Made by a program: the position numbers and the translations under genes | Source of the DNA: Blastocladiella britannica | Lineage: Eukaryota; Blastocladiomycota; Blastocladiomycetes; Blastocladiales; Blastocladiaceae | Assembly (NCBI GenBank): GCA_025349905.2 | Contig: MU624655.1 | Location: forward strand, 1-34,506 | Length of the DNA stretch: 34,506 bases | Reading direction: 5' to 3' | Notes under the pieces: generated by a model | The model's database searches: none | Told to the model about the DNA's origin: nothing | Seen by the model: only the letters and a program-made list of their open reading frames with translations | Shown: positions 1-9,145 of the stretch, one piece after another | How positions within the stretch are numbered: position 1 is the stretch's first letter | How the letters are laid out: every line of letters begins with the position of its first letter

Positions 1-186
1 CTCTCTGCTGCACCAATCGCACAATTGGTGTAGCGCCCGCATAGCGGACGAGATCGCCGGTGAGATGGAAACTTCAAAGCCCACTCAGCCGTGTATTGTT
101 GCAAGAGTGAGTTGATCCGAAACTCCAAAACTACAATGTTGAGCGGTGCAGGACCTCCAATTGAGACCTCCGATTAACAGCAGGAC
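1..186. other. Left edge, no gene resolved
   Basis: This stretch precedes the first gene. I see no open frame with convincing coding character. It probably holds the upstream regulatory region of the chitin-binding gene and possibly the end of a neighbour outside the window. Confidence 0.4.
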
Positions 187-194
187 CATAAAAG
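187..194 (+). promoter_or_regulatory. TATA-like element (CATAAAAG)
   Basis: CATAAAAG lies about 50 nt upstream of the chosen start codon at 245, a plausible core-promoter distance. It supports the short start at 245 over the upstream in-frame ATG at 146, which would place the TATA-like element inside the coding region. Confidence 0.35.
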
Positions 195-244
195 AGGCAG
201 GCCGACCGCCCTTCCATCCACATTGCCAGTCACATAGAAACAAA

Positions 245-805
245 ATGCACTTCGCCACACTTTTACTCATCGCCGCTATCGCGACCACCGCCCAAGCCGC
301 CCACGTCAACCAAGTGTGCGGCAACGGCCTGCCCGCATGCTCGTGGGGCCAGTGCTGTTCCAAGTGGGGCTACTGCGGGACCACCCAAGAGTTCTGCGCG
401 TCCAACACCTGCCAGCCGCAGTACTCGGCCCCCGGAGCGTGTGCTCCCGGATCCGGCGGCGTCTGTGGCCCCAACGCTCCCCCGTGCCCTGGCAACCAGT
501 GCTGCTCGCGGTGGGGATACTGCGGCACAACCGACGCGTTCTGCGGCGCCGGGTGCCAGCCTGAGTACTCGCACTACTGCTATGATTCGCGGCCGACCAC
601 CACTTCGTGGACGGTGACTCCTACCACTTCGTGGGCGCCGACCCCAACCACGGTGTCGCCTGGCGAGTGTGGGCCGGGTCACCCGCGCTGCCCGACTGGG
701 AAGTGTTGCTCAAAGTACGGGTACTGCGGGACCACGGCGGATTTCTGCGCTCCGGGATCGTGCCAGCCGGACTGGTCGGGGGGTCTGAACGTTTGCTGGC
801 ACTAG
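245..805 (+). CDS. Secreted protein with three hevein-type (ChtBD1) chitin-binding domains
   Basis: Single-exon 186-residue protein. The start at 245 is preferred over the in-frame ATG at 146 because it opens directly into a signal peptide (MHFATLLLIAAIATTAQA, cleavage near residue 18). The rest is almost wholly three chitin-binding type-1 domains at about residues 24-62, 67-106 and 137-183. Each carries the hallmark CCS(K/R)(W/Y)GYCGTT and the regular cysteine spacing of hevein. Domains 2 and 3 are joined by a Thr/Ser/Pro linker, probably O-glycosylated. There is no catalytic domain. By family knowledge such proteins bind chitin oligomers; in fungi they can shield or organise the cell wall or act as lectins. 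The exact role here is not determined. A polyadenylation-type AATAAA follows the stop by 15 nt. Confidence 0.9.
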   Translation: MHFATLLLIAAIATTAQAAHVNQVCGNGLPACSWGQCCSKWGYCGTTQEFCASNTCQPQYSAPGACAPGSGGVCGPNAPPCPGNQCCSRWGYCGTTDAFCGAGCQPEYSHYCYDSRPTTTSWTVTPTTSWAPTPTTVSPGECGPGHPRCPTGKCCSKYGYCGTTADFCAPGSCQPDWSGGLNVCWH

Positions 806-820
806 ACCTGACCACTGAAT

Positions 821-826
821 AATAAA
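821..826 (+). terminator. Polyadenylation signal AATAAA
   Basis: Canonical AATAAA 15 nt after the stop codon of the chitin-binding gene, in an AT-rich 3' flank. Confidence 0.5.
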
Positions 827-938
827 AATATGATTGAATTCTATAAAATATTTATATCGCAGCAATTGGAAGAAGATCCAACGTTACTGACGCGTCACGA
901 CACTGTTACCATGGAGAACAGAGTCAGGATCCATAAAC

Positions 939-1846
939 TCAGTGCTGTAAAGGAATGAAACCATACCTCTCGTAGGTGGGAACCATGTACTTGATGTTGA
1001 TGAATGCGTCCTCGCCGCCATACATTTCAAACTTTTCCAGCGTCTCCTGGATCAAGTCGCCAATGTTTTCGCGCTTTTGTTGCGCGTAGTAAATGCCGTC
1101 GCCCAAGTTCACTGTTACATTTTCATTTAGTTTGACACATATTCCCCAAAAAGGCCCAGCGAAAAAAAAAGGCATACCATTCATGTGCTTGAACAGGTTA
1201 AAGATAGGGAGAATCTGACGGTAATAGGGCACTAGCGCCTCGCCCACCATTTCGGCCGACTCGACAAGGTGCTGCAGAACCTTGAGCGTGGTGCAAATCA
1301 CTTTGGGGTTGCGGGTGTTGAGGGCCTCTATAAAATTAAGGGTTGAGTCAAGTCCAATACTCCACAATAAAGGAGAAAGTGTACTTTTGATGGGAATGAT
1401 TAGCTGCGGCACCACGGGCAGGATCTTCTCCCCACCCTTGTCCAGCAGATCGTGCACGCCCTGGCGAGCCAAAAACGCATACGGCTCCTCGGTCTCACAC
1501 AGGCCCGAGAAGAACAGCGGGAGATAGTGGTGGTAGTCGAGTTTTTCAATGTCCACCTGTTGCGTTATACATTCAGTGATCCGAGTACAATATCACAAAT
1601 TATGGATAAACGAACCTTCCAGTTGATTTTATTGCCAGTGCCGTCGTGGTGTACGGCGATCGGAAAGTCGCCGCGGTTATGCAGCTTGCGGAATGCTATA
1701 TGATTTTGATGATCCCTGTCAACTGCATGTATTCAATTAATTTTGGAAGCATACTTACTGGAGATTTCCTTTTGCTCCTTGTCACGGCGTGCAAAAGCGC
1801 CGGCTTTGGGAGGAGCGGATCCCTTGGGAGCAAAGTAGCCGGACAT
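939..1846 (-). CDS. PACRG: PACRG, axonemal/flagellar parkin co-regulated protein homologue
   Basis: Five exons on the minus strand: 1846-1759, 1695-1616, 1556-1385, 1327-1178 and 1111-939. The four introns of 57-66 nt have GT/AG ends. The product is 220 residues. Recognisable PACRG stretches are [73 protein letters not shown] and [18 protein letters not shown], spanning the armadillo-like core of the family. PACRG is an inner-junction protein joining A- and B-tubules of axonemal doublets, so the organism has a motile flagellum. Introns 3 and 4 are multiples of three with no stop, so an unspliced reading inserts foreign residues that are absent from the family. The last residues ([10 protein letters not shown]) depart from the animal C-terminus and the terminal exon end is the least certain part. 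The gene is divergent from the Ede1-like gene. Confidence 0.95.
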
Positions 1847-2169
1847 GGTTTATAGTTTTGAATGGGTTGTTTTGGATGAATGGAAGGATCCGAGGGGTTT
1901 TTTTTTTAAGTGTATGCAGCGAGTTAAAAGTTTCGCGCGGGCGACGTCTAAAATCTAACGGAAATAAGAGCGAGTATGTAACACTGACTACGAGAGAGTG
2001 TATTCGTATTAGAGTGAGGACAGTTGAAGTATAATATATATATCGGATCTGAAGAAATAATTCGGAGTGGCGCAAATATTCGAGTTTCTCTTCCACGACC
2101 TTCAGTCTCTTGGCGAATATTTTAACTGATCCTCTTGTCTCCTGTCCCTCGAATACCTTACTAATCTCC
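1847..2169. promoter_or_regulatory. Divergent intergenic promoter, PACRG / Ede1-like gene
   Basis: 323 bp separate the two divergent start codons. The stretch is AT-richer than the genes. It holds a T-run near 1898-1907 and a TATAATATATATAT-like block near 2030-2043 that could serve either gene. No other gene is visible in it. Confidence 0.45.
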
Positions 2170-5100
2170 ATGTCCTCTGACGTGCGCTTCACCGCCACCG
2201 CGGCTGACCGTCAGGTATACTTACTTTCTTTACCCTGCAAACTACAATACATACTTAATAAAGCAATATAGGACTACGTGACGTGGTTCACGAGCTCCGG
2301 CGGGTCTCTGGCCACCAACGCCATCTCGCTGGAGGGTGCCCGCGGCTTCTTCTTGCAGTCGGGCCAGCCCAACGAGGTGCTGTCGTCGGTCTGGCGCCTG
2401 GCCAACCGTGCCGGGTTACCCGAGGGCCGTCTCAACCTGCCCGACTTTTGCATTGCCGCCAACTTGTTGGTACAGATCTCGCGCCGGATGCTGCCCGGCC
2501 CGCCCGCATCCTTGCCGCGCGAATTTGGCGACGCTGCCGATGCGTTTGCGCGCCCGGCCTTGCCCGGCGCCGCCCCACCGGCGCCCGCTCCCACTGCGTT
2601 TGATCCGTTCCCGTCATCGGCACCGGCACCGTCTACCGCTGGTTCATCGCTCCTGGACTTTGGTGGTCCCTCGGGTGGATCCCCGATGCGGCCCTTAGAC
2701 GTGCAGCGCACCGGCGGATCGAGCATGGGCGGATCAGCTATGGGCGGGTACGGCGGCGGCGTGGCCTCGCACCGCACCGGATCGACGCCCATGTCGGCAT
2801 CGCCCGCGCGCCTGCCGCCGACCGCTGCCCGCACGCCATCGACCCCGCTGGCTTCGGGACTCGGGTACCCGCCGTTGTCGGCAGCTCCATCGTCGCCAGC
2901 ACCGGTCGAGTGGGCGGTCCCCGCCGACCGCCAAGCGACCTACGCCGGGTACTTTGCGCAAGTGGACGTGACGGGCCGCGGCCGCGCTACGGGAGCCGAG
3001 TGCCACCCGATGTTCTCGCAATCGGGCTTGCCCGGCGATGATCTTGCGCGCATTTGGACTTTGGTGTGCACCAACCCGGCCGGCCTGGACCGCGACGAGT
3101 TTGTGCTCGCCATGTATCTGATCTTTGAGCGGTTGGCGAAGAAACCGATTCCAGCGACGCTCACGCCGGAGCTGGTGCCGCCGTCGGCACGTCGGTCGGG
3201 GACGGCCGCGGGTGCGCCGCCGCCCGTTGTTCCACGGCACCCGGCGTCCACTGGTCCGGACATGTCGGACATGCGCTCTGGCGGTGGTATGCCGCGACAG
3301 GACGCGAACGCGTCGACTCTGTCGCTTTCCAGTTTGCACGGCAACCCCAGCAGCGGCGGCGGGGGCAAGCCCTCAGCGGCTCCACTGCCGCCTTCAACTT
3401 CTTCATCGGGACTGCGGTCATTTGAAGATATCATTGGCGGTGGCGGTGGTGGCCCAGCTGCTGGCTCGGGATCGCCCATGGGCGGCCACACGTCCGGCAC
3501 CGCGTCGCCGCCGAACCGACCTGCTGGTGGCTCGGCTTTCGGCGGCGTTGGCGGCTTTGGTGGGCTCGGCAGCGGTGTTGGATCGTCGGCTCCAACCTCT
3601 GCCACCTTGTTTGGCCACTCAACTGGCGGATCGGGCATTTCGACGATCCCGCGCGGCGGACCAACTGGCGGCCCTGGGTCGTACGGATCGTCGTCCATGA
3701 TGCCGACTATGGGCCTGTTGTCGGGAACCGCCATGTCGCAGCTCCCGGCATCGGCATTGCCGGAAGCGCGCGACTTGAACGAGCTGGTGGGCAAGACCGA
3801 GATCTTGTCGATGCAGCGCATCGAGACTACCACGCAGCTGAATGCCGTCAGCATTGAGGCGCAGAACTTGCGGATTCGACTTGGGTATTTGATGGCGTTT
3901 TCTTTATTGCTTTTAAAGTCTAACATAAAAAAAAATATGTAATAGACAAGCCAAGGCGACCCACGACGCCGAAGAAACCCTGCTCGAGGAAATGAAAAAG
4001 GCTCTGGAGCAAGAAAAGCTCCACGTGGCGGACCTGCAGCAGCAGCTGGTGGCGGCCGAGGAGGCGCGCGACGCAATGCGGGCCGAGAAGCAGACGCTGA
4101 CGGACGAGGGGCGCGCGGCGCGGGCCGAGACCGACCAGCTGCGGTCCAAGCTGGTGTCGCTCAACCTGGAGATTGCGGGTATGCGCCAGGAGCTGGCGGC
4201 GTTGCGCGACGAGCACAAGCGCGCCAAGGACGACCGCGAAATGGCTGGGTGGACGGCCCAGAACGTCGAGGATTCCAAGAGCATGGTGGCGCTGCAGCTC
4301 GACCAGGAGCGCGCGGCCCGTCCCGCGGTTCCTGCTGCGTTTGCCGCATCGCCGTCGGTCTTGCCGCCTATCCAGCAACAGCGGTCGTCGACCATGTCGC
4401 CAGTTCTCGCGGCCGCTTCCCCGATGCCTGCGACTCGTCCACTCTCGGCCGCGTCGTTCTCGGCTATTGCGGCTGTCTCGCCGACGTCGTCCATTCCGGC
4501 CCGGGCTGGATCGGTGCGGTCCATCCACGACCCGGCATCGCCCATGGGCATTGCTTCTGCCGCGTCGCCGATTGCCCGCGCCGCCAGTGTCCGGTCAGTC
4601 GATGCGATCGGATCGCCCGCGTCCAAAGCTGCGTCCCTTGCCGGCGCCGCGTTCCCGTCGCTGGCGTCTCCGCCCATGCCGCCGGCCGCCCCCTTTACCG
4701 CCGCGTCGCCCGTGCCGTCGGCCAGCGCATTCGCGGCTGTCGTGTCGCCCATGACCACGCCCGTGGTCATGGCCGCACCAGCACCAGCAACGTCAGCCGT
4801 GTCGCCGATGCTCACCACCGTGTCCCCGCGCGCGGTCCCCGCCGACTTTGACGCATTCGACATGTCGGCGTTCCCGCCCATCTCGCAAATCACGGGGACC
4901 GCCAGTCCTGCGATTTCGCCCGCGCCCCCCGCTCAGCAGCAGCAGCCGCCAGCGACACCGGCGATTCCGGACGCGTTCGCGCGCGAATTTGACGGCGGGT
5001 TCGATTTCCCAGTGGCTCCTGCTGGTGCTCCCGCCCCGTCGGCAGCGGCATCGATCGATCCCTTTGCGGCATTTGGTGGTCCCAGTGGTGGTGGCGGGTC

Positions 5101-5524
5101 GGCACCTGCGTCCGCGACCGACGCGTTCGATCCGTTCTCGGCATTCGGTGGCGGGGCTCCTGCAGCACCGATGGCGGCCCCGTCGTCGGCACCCACGTCC
5201 GCGGTTGCGACTGGATCGGTGGATGCGTTCGACCCGTTTGCGGCGTTCGGCGCATCCCCTGCAGCACCTGCTGCTCCCGTGGCAGCACCCATGGCGCCGT
5301 CCTCTGATCCTTTTGGGTTTGCGACAACGACGACGGGCACTGACGGTGCGGCACCGGTGGTTCCGCCCAGTCGTCCCGTGCGTACGCCGTCGCCGGCGGG
5401 CGCCGACCCGATCGCGACCGTCATGGCCATGGGGTTCTCGAAGGAACAGGCACTCGAGGCTCTGGAGCGGTACGACTTTGACGCCGAGAAGGCGCTCAAT
5501 TACTTGTTTGACGCGAGTTCATAA
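2170..5524 (+). CDS. EDE1: Ede1/Eps15-like endocytic scaffold (EH domains, coiled coil, DPF motifs, UBA)
   Basis: Three exons, 2170-2214, 2272-3884 and 3946-5524, with introns of 57 and 61 nt, giving 1078 residues. The first exon supplies the start of an EH domain (about 5-88, FTATAADRQ...YVTWF). A second EH domain lies at about 229-312 (DRQATYAGYF...RIWTLV...FVLAMYLI). Pro/Ser/Gly-rich linkers follow, then a charged coiled coil at about 515-665, a long Ala/Ser/Pro region, and four DPF-type motifs near 925-1010 (IDPFAAF, FDPFSAF, FDPFAAF, SDPFGF). A UBA domain closes the protein at 1040-1078 (VMAMGFSKEQALEAL). By family knowledge, EH domains bind NPF peptides, DPF motifs bind the AP-2 appendage and UBA binds ubiquitin, which together mark an early clathrin-coat scaffold at the plasma membrane. 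Only two EH domains are seen, where Ede1 and Eps15 usually have three. Confidence 0.9.
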
Positions 5525-7455
5525 TAATATATATCGCCTCTTGTGTTTTTCTATTTAATTGACATGGTTTGCGAAGGTCGTGGAGGGGAAGCTGGTTGGG
5601 CCGCAGTGCGATAGAGTCTGGAATTCGTCGTGTCTTTCGTCAAGTCCGCTTGGCTCCACTTTCCCTAAAAATCGTGCTGCGCGCGCGAACAAAGCGCGCA
5701 CCGCACCGGGAGGCCGCGCGCTTTAAACATCCAGCGCAAGGTCCCTCCTCTCCACTCTCGTTCGTCTTTGTCGTCACAGCTCGCTTGATCGCATCACATT
5801 ATTCGTTGAATCGAAAATCGCCTCAAGGCCCGGCGGACGGCTCGCCTCCGTCGCGCTGTATCTGCACAACAAGGGGTGCCCTCGGTTCTGTCTGGTCAGA
5901 AGAACGGATCGACAGCTGCTTGGACGAGGGGCAACCTGCTGGGGGGTCAAGACCGCAGACCCCCACTACTACGGGTTCTGGTCGTTGCTTCGGTACGCAC
6001 ACATTTGTTAACCCATCGCCCGTTACGAATCCGCTTTTGCTGACAGAAACCGATGCATTGTCCATGTTAGCTCCCAAAAGAACCACCGCATTCACTATCG
6101 GGCCTCATCACGGCCGGCCACTGGCGAGCGAGCCCCTTTCGCCGCAGGGAACATCGTAACCCACCCGTCGGGCGACGATCCTGGCGCTACCCTGTGGGTG
6201 GAGTGGCTACCCTCTAGCCCACTCATACGATTCCCGCCGCCAGGTACAGGCCGATCATCCCGCGCATCTTGCCACCCCGATTCCGGGCCCCTTGGTCCAA
6301 AACCTCCCTGCTGCGCGCACGCGAGTAGCTGGGGATATGACGAACGTCCCGGTTCCTGCTGGTGCCCAATCCCGCCAGCCAGCCCCCCGGCTCCGATTGG
6401 ACGAATTCTGGGGGGTTGGGGGGAATAGGCAGCTCGCCGACGTGCGAGGCCGCCATACACAGCTCCTTCTCGCGCGCATGATTACGAGACTCGACAAAGG
6501 CGGGCAGCCACCTGGCTCGAGGTCGCCATGGATTCCGTCGCGCTTGTCCGCAGTCATCTCAACTACAGCATCACAACGCCCGTGAACAGCCTCTCCATGT
6601 TCATCTCGCATAGCCGGGCGGGGCTCCTGGCAAGCGCCAGCGACGCCTTGGCGGAGGCGGCGACCGCGACGACGGGTGTTGAGGCACCCAGAGCAAGAGT
6701 GGATGGTACGTCCGTTTTGCGTTTGGATTGCACATCAATCGCAACTGAAACCATTCCTATTTCCATTCCGTGCGCCTCCTCGTTCGGGAGGCCGACAAAA
6801 CACAATTTTTTTATTATCAAAAACGGCTCTGAAGGAAAAGGAGAAGGAGGAAGCTCGTTCTCGGAAGTCAGCTCGCCGTCGTGCCCGCGTATGTGTCCTT
6901 TTACGTCTACTTTTATCTCGCGACTCACATACGCAGCACTCATGCACTTACACTGGAATAGGAAAACACCCAAGAAAATATCGGCGCGGGAGGGAGCGGG
7001 TGGATCAGTACGCCCATTTACACCCGAAGTGGTGCTGCCTGGCCGGCCAGAGTTCCCCTGCTCCCTCGTGGCATCGACTCTGACCAACCCATGAATACTA
7101 TGCCAGTCGATGCAACGCTCCAGTCGCCACCATGTCGGACGCGATCGTTCCCGTCGGTTTCGACGCATGATTTCGTCCCGCGATGTCCCTGTACAGGAGG
7201 TGGCGTTTATGGATCGCACTCACCAGCAGACGACGATTTGCTGGAGAACGCTTCCACTTGGGCGGGATCGTGCATGCGCTGGAGTCTTTTTATTGGAAGA
7301 TGCTCAGCGGACCAGTCAGAGCAGGGAATATTGAATACAAGATTACTTTGAAAATTATCATTTCGAGCGCTTTTTTTTTTGAAGTCAACTTTGGAGTGGG
7401 TAGTGTTCCCAATTATGGGAACTTTTTTTTGGTGTTTCCCAAGCTCTCCCCGCCA
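5525..7455. other. Long interval with no resolved gene; several coding-like frames
   Basis: At about 1.9 kb this is by far the largest gap in an otherwise tight window. Several frames are open with GC-rich third positions. One minus-strand frame is open from 6558 to 6223 (contains GELPIPPNPPEF and KMRGMIGLYLAAGI). A plus-strand frame from ATG 6528 runs to a GTACGT donor at 6705 (begins MDSVALVRSHLNYSI). Other plus-strand open stretches lie at 6292-6585, 6962-7080 and 7110-7334. The plus and minus readings at 6563-6704 share the same third codon position, so base composition does not choose the strand. I recognise no family in any frame. It could be an intron-containing lineage-specific gene, a decayed gene or GC-rich non-coding DNA. 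Confidence 0.35.
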
Positions 7456-7463
7456 TATAAATA
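7456..7463 (+). promoter_or_regulatory. TATA box (TATAAATA) of the LPMO-like gene
   Basis: Perfect TATAAATA about 190 nt upstream of the ATG at 7651, followed by a CT-rich tract (about 7478-7560) typical of a fungal transcription start region. This implies a 5' leader of roughly 150 nt. A second TATAAAATA at 7638-7646 is only 5 nt before the ATG and is less likely to be the functional one. Confidence 0.55.
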
Positions 7464-7650
7464 CGGCTCACGCTCCACACCCTCTCTCTCTTTCGCTCAA
7501 GCATACATACACACTCCTCTCTCATCCACCCATCCTTTCCGTTTGACTTGTACTCGCTCACTTGCAGCTTGACTCGCGCTCACACTCATTGGAGCACTTT
7601 ACAACCCAACCCATCCATCCACGAATCCATACACACTTATAAAATAAACC

Positions 7651-8795
7651 ATGCAACTTCTCTCCTTTCTGGCCCTTTTGCTGGCAGCGGCGATCAGTGA
7701 GGTGCACGCCCACTCGCGTCTGATGACCCCGTTCCCGCGCGATCCCAACTTGTGCGGTGCGCTCAGTTCGTCATCCAACTGCCCGCCGTGCGGGTGGGAC
7801 GGCAACAAGTCGAACGGGAAGCCGGCGGCGATCAAGTACGGCCGCGGAGACGTGGTGCCGTTGCAGTGGCCGCGCAACAATCATCCAGGTCCGTTTTCCC
7901 ATTCCCAATTGATCCCCCAAATTATACTGATCGAGTTTTCATGGACTATAGGCGGATTCATTGCTCTGGCAGTAGTACCGTTCACGTCAAGCCAGACCGC
8001 CGAGGACTTCAACAATAACATTGTCCACTACAACTGCCACGAAACGGGCGGGTGCACGTCGTGGGACCCCAAGGCGGACCCGTACGGCGGCGACCCGGAC
8101 AATTTCGGCGACGACCAGAACATGTGCGCATCGACGTGGACCGTCCCCGACTGGATCGCGGACGGGCAGTACACGTTCCAGTGGAAGTGGTATGTCGTTT
8201 CAATCCATCATTATGGAGCCTTTTATTGACATGAATGATACATAGGTTTGGCGGCGGTGCTTGGCGCGGCGACGAGTTCAAGGGCGTGAGTGACTGGCAG
8301 TCGTGCGTCGACTTTACGGTGTCAGGTGGGGACGCGGTGAAAGCGAACAGCAAGCCGGCGTGCCCGGTGTTCCAGCCGGGAGACGCGGGCAACGACCCCA
8401 GTAAGGGCGTGTGCCGGTACTTCCGCGACCCGGAACCGCTCGGGTGCTTCCCCGAGGGATGCTCGGGCCAGTACTACAATGGGGTGCCGGCAGCACTGCA
8501 GCAGTGCTGGAACAAGAACGGTGGGTCGTCGTCTTCGTCTTCGCCTTCGGTGCCGGCTCCCCCTGCGAGCCCGGCTCTGCCGGCGCCTGTGGATGCGCCT
8601 GCGCCGCCGTCGTCTTCGGCACCAGCGGCCACTTCAGTGCCGGCATCCGTGAGTTCCACCATGGCAGGCAGTGCGGCCAAGCCCACGCAGACTCGCCAGC
8701 AGAAGCATCACCGGGCACAGCGGGACGGCGGCGATCGGAAGCCGGCACCGACCCGTGCACCGCGTCGTCGTCGTCGCCACGACCACCGCAAGTAA
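7651..8795 (+). CDS. Secreted LPMO-like copper monooxygenase (chitin-binding type-4-like), basic C-terminal tail
   Basis: Three exons, 7651-7888, 7952-8189 and 8246-8795, with introns of 63 and 56 nt, giving 341 residues. The signal peptide ends ...SEVHA, leaving histidine 21 as the first mature residue (HSRLMTPFPR). A mature N-terminal His is the first half of the copper histidine brace of lytic polysaccharide monooxygenases. His82 in RNNHPGGFIALAVVPF is the probable second ligand, and YTFQWKWFGGG supplies the aromatic strand near the copper site. Many cysteines fit a disulfide-rich secreted fold. From about residue 249 a Ser/Pro/Ala linker leads to an Arg/His/Lys-rich tail (RRRRRHDHRK). LPMOs oxidatively cleave chitin or cellulose. 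Substrate and CAZy AA family are not assigned; AA15/AA16-like is only a guess. Intron 1 is in frame and lacks stops, so it reads through as if coding. Confidence 0.8.
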
Positions 8796-9145
8796 ACCGC
8801 TAACGGATTCTCAATCACTCGCCGCATCTCACTCCTCACCGACCACATCATCCCACCTGAATTTTCAATGGCAATTTTTCTTTCCCAGGTGTTCTCGGCT
8901 GCGGATATTTTCAAAACTGTGATTGATCGGACCCTTTTATCGGCGTTGGGGTTCGCAACAATCAACGAAGTAAGGTTAATCGTTTTCCTCTCTCTTCCGA
9001 AATTTCTCGCTCGACTGCATAATCAATCCCGTCCACTACAACGGCCGACTTGGTTTGGAGTAGTTATTTTCTATTTTCTCTCTAGACTGCTCTCAGATCC
9101 CCTCAACCCACGAAAAAAAGAAAATTCCAAATATCCTGCGCTCTG
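8796..9145. other. Intergenic region between LPMO-like gene and HMG-CoA reductase
   Basis: 350 bp, mixed composition with pyrimidine-rich tracts (8975-9010, 9070-9090). It should contain the LPMO terminator and the HMGR promoter. I find no clear TATA box or classical sterol element, and no further gene. Confidence 0.4.

Noticed and set aside
950..990. A 22-nt intron near the PACRG 3' end (GTATGG...TTACAG)
   Set aside because: It would make the C-terminus slightly more PACRG-like, but 22 nt is far below every other intron here (51 nt or more), so the unspliced reading was kept.
2940..4076. Long minus-strand ORF (378 codons) opposite the Ede1-like gene
   Set aside because: It is antisense to a recognised EH/coiled-coil protein and is rich in Pro/Gly/Ala from GC-rich complementary codons. 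It is a composition shadow.
6223..6456. Minus-strand ORF starting MAASHVGELPIPP
   Set aside because: It has good third-position GC, but overlapping plus-strand frames look equally coding. The following donor leads to an intron of only about 41 nt, and no family is recognisable. Not called as a gene.
8796..9145. Sterol regulatory element upstream of HMG-CoA reductase
   Set aside because: A loose TCACTCCTCACC-like stretch exists, but it does not match the SRE consensus well enough to call.
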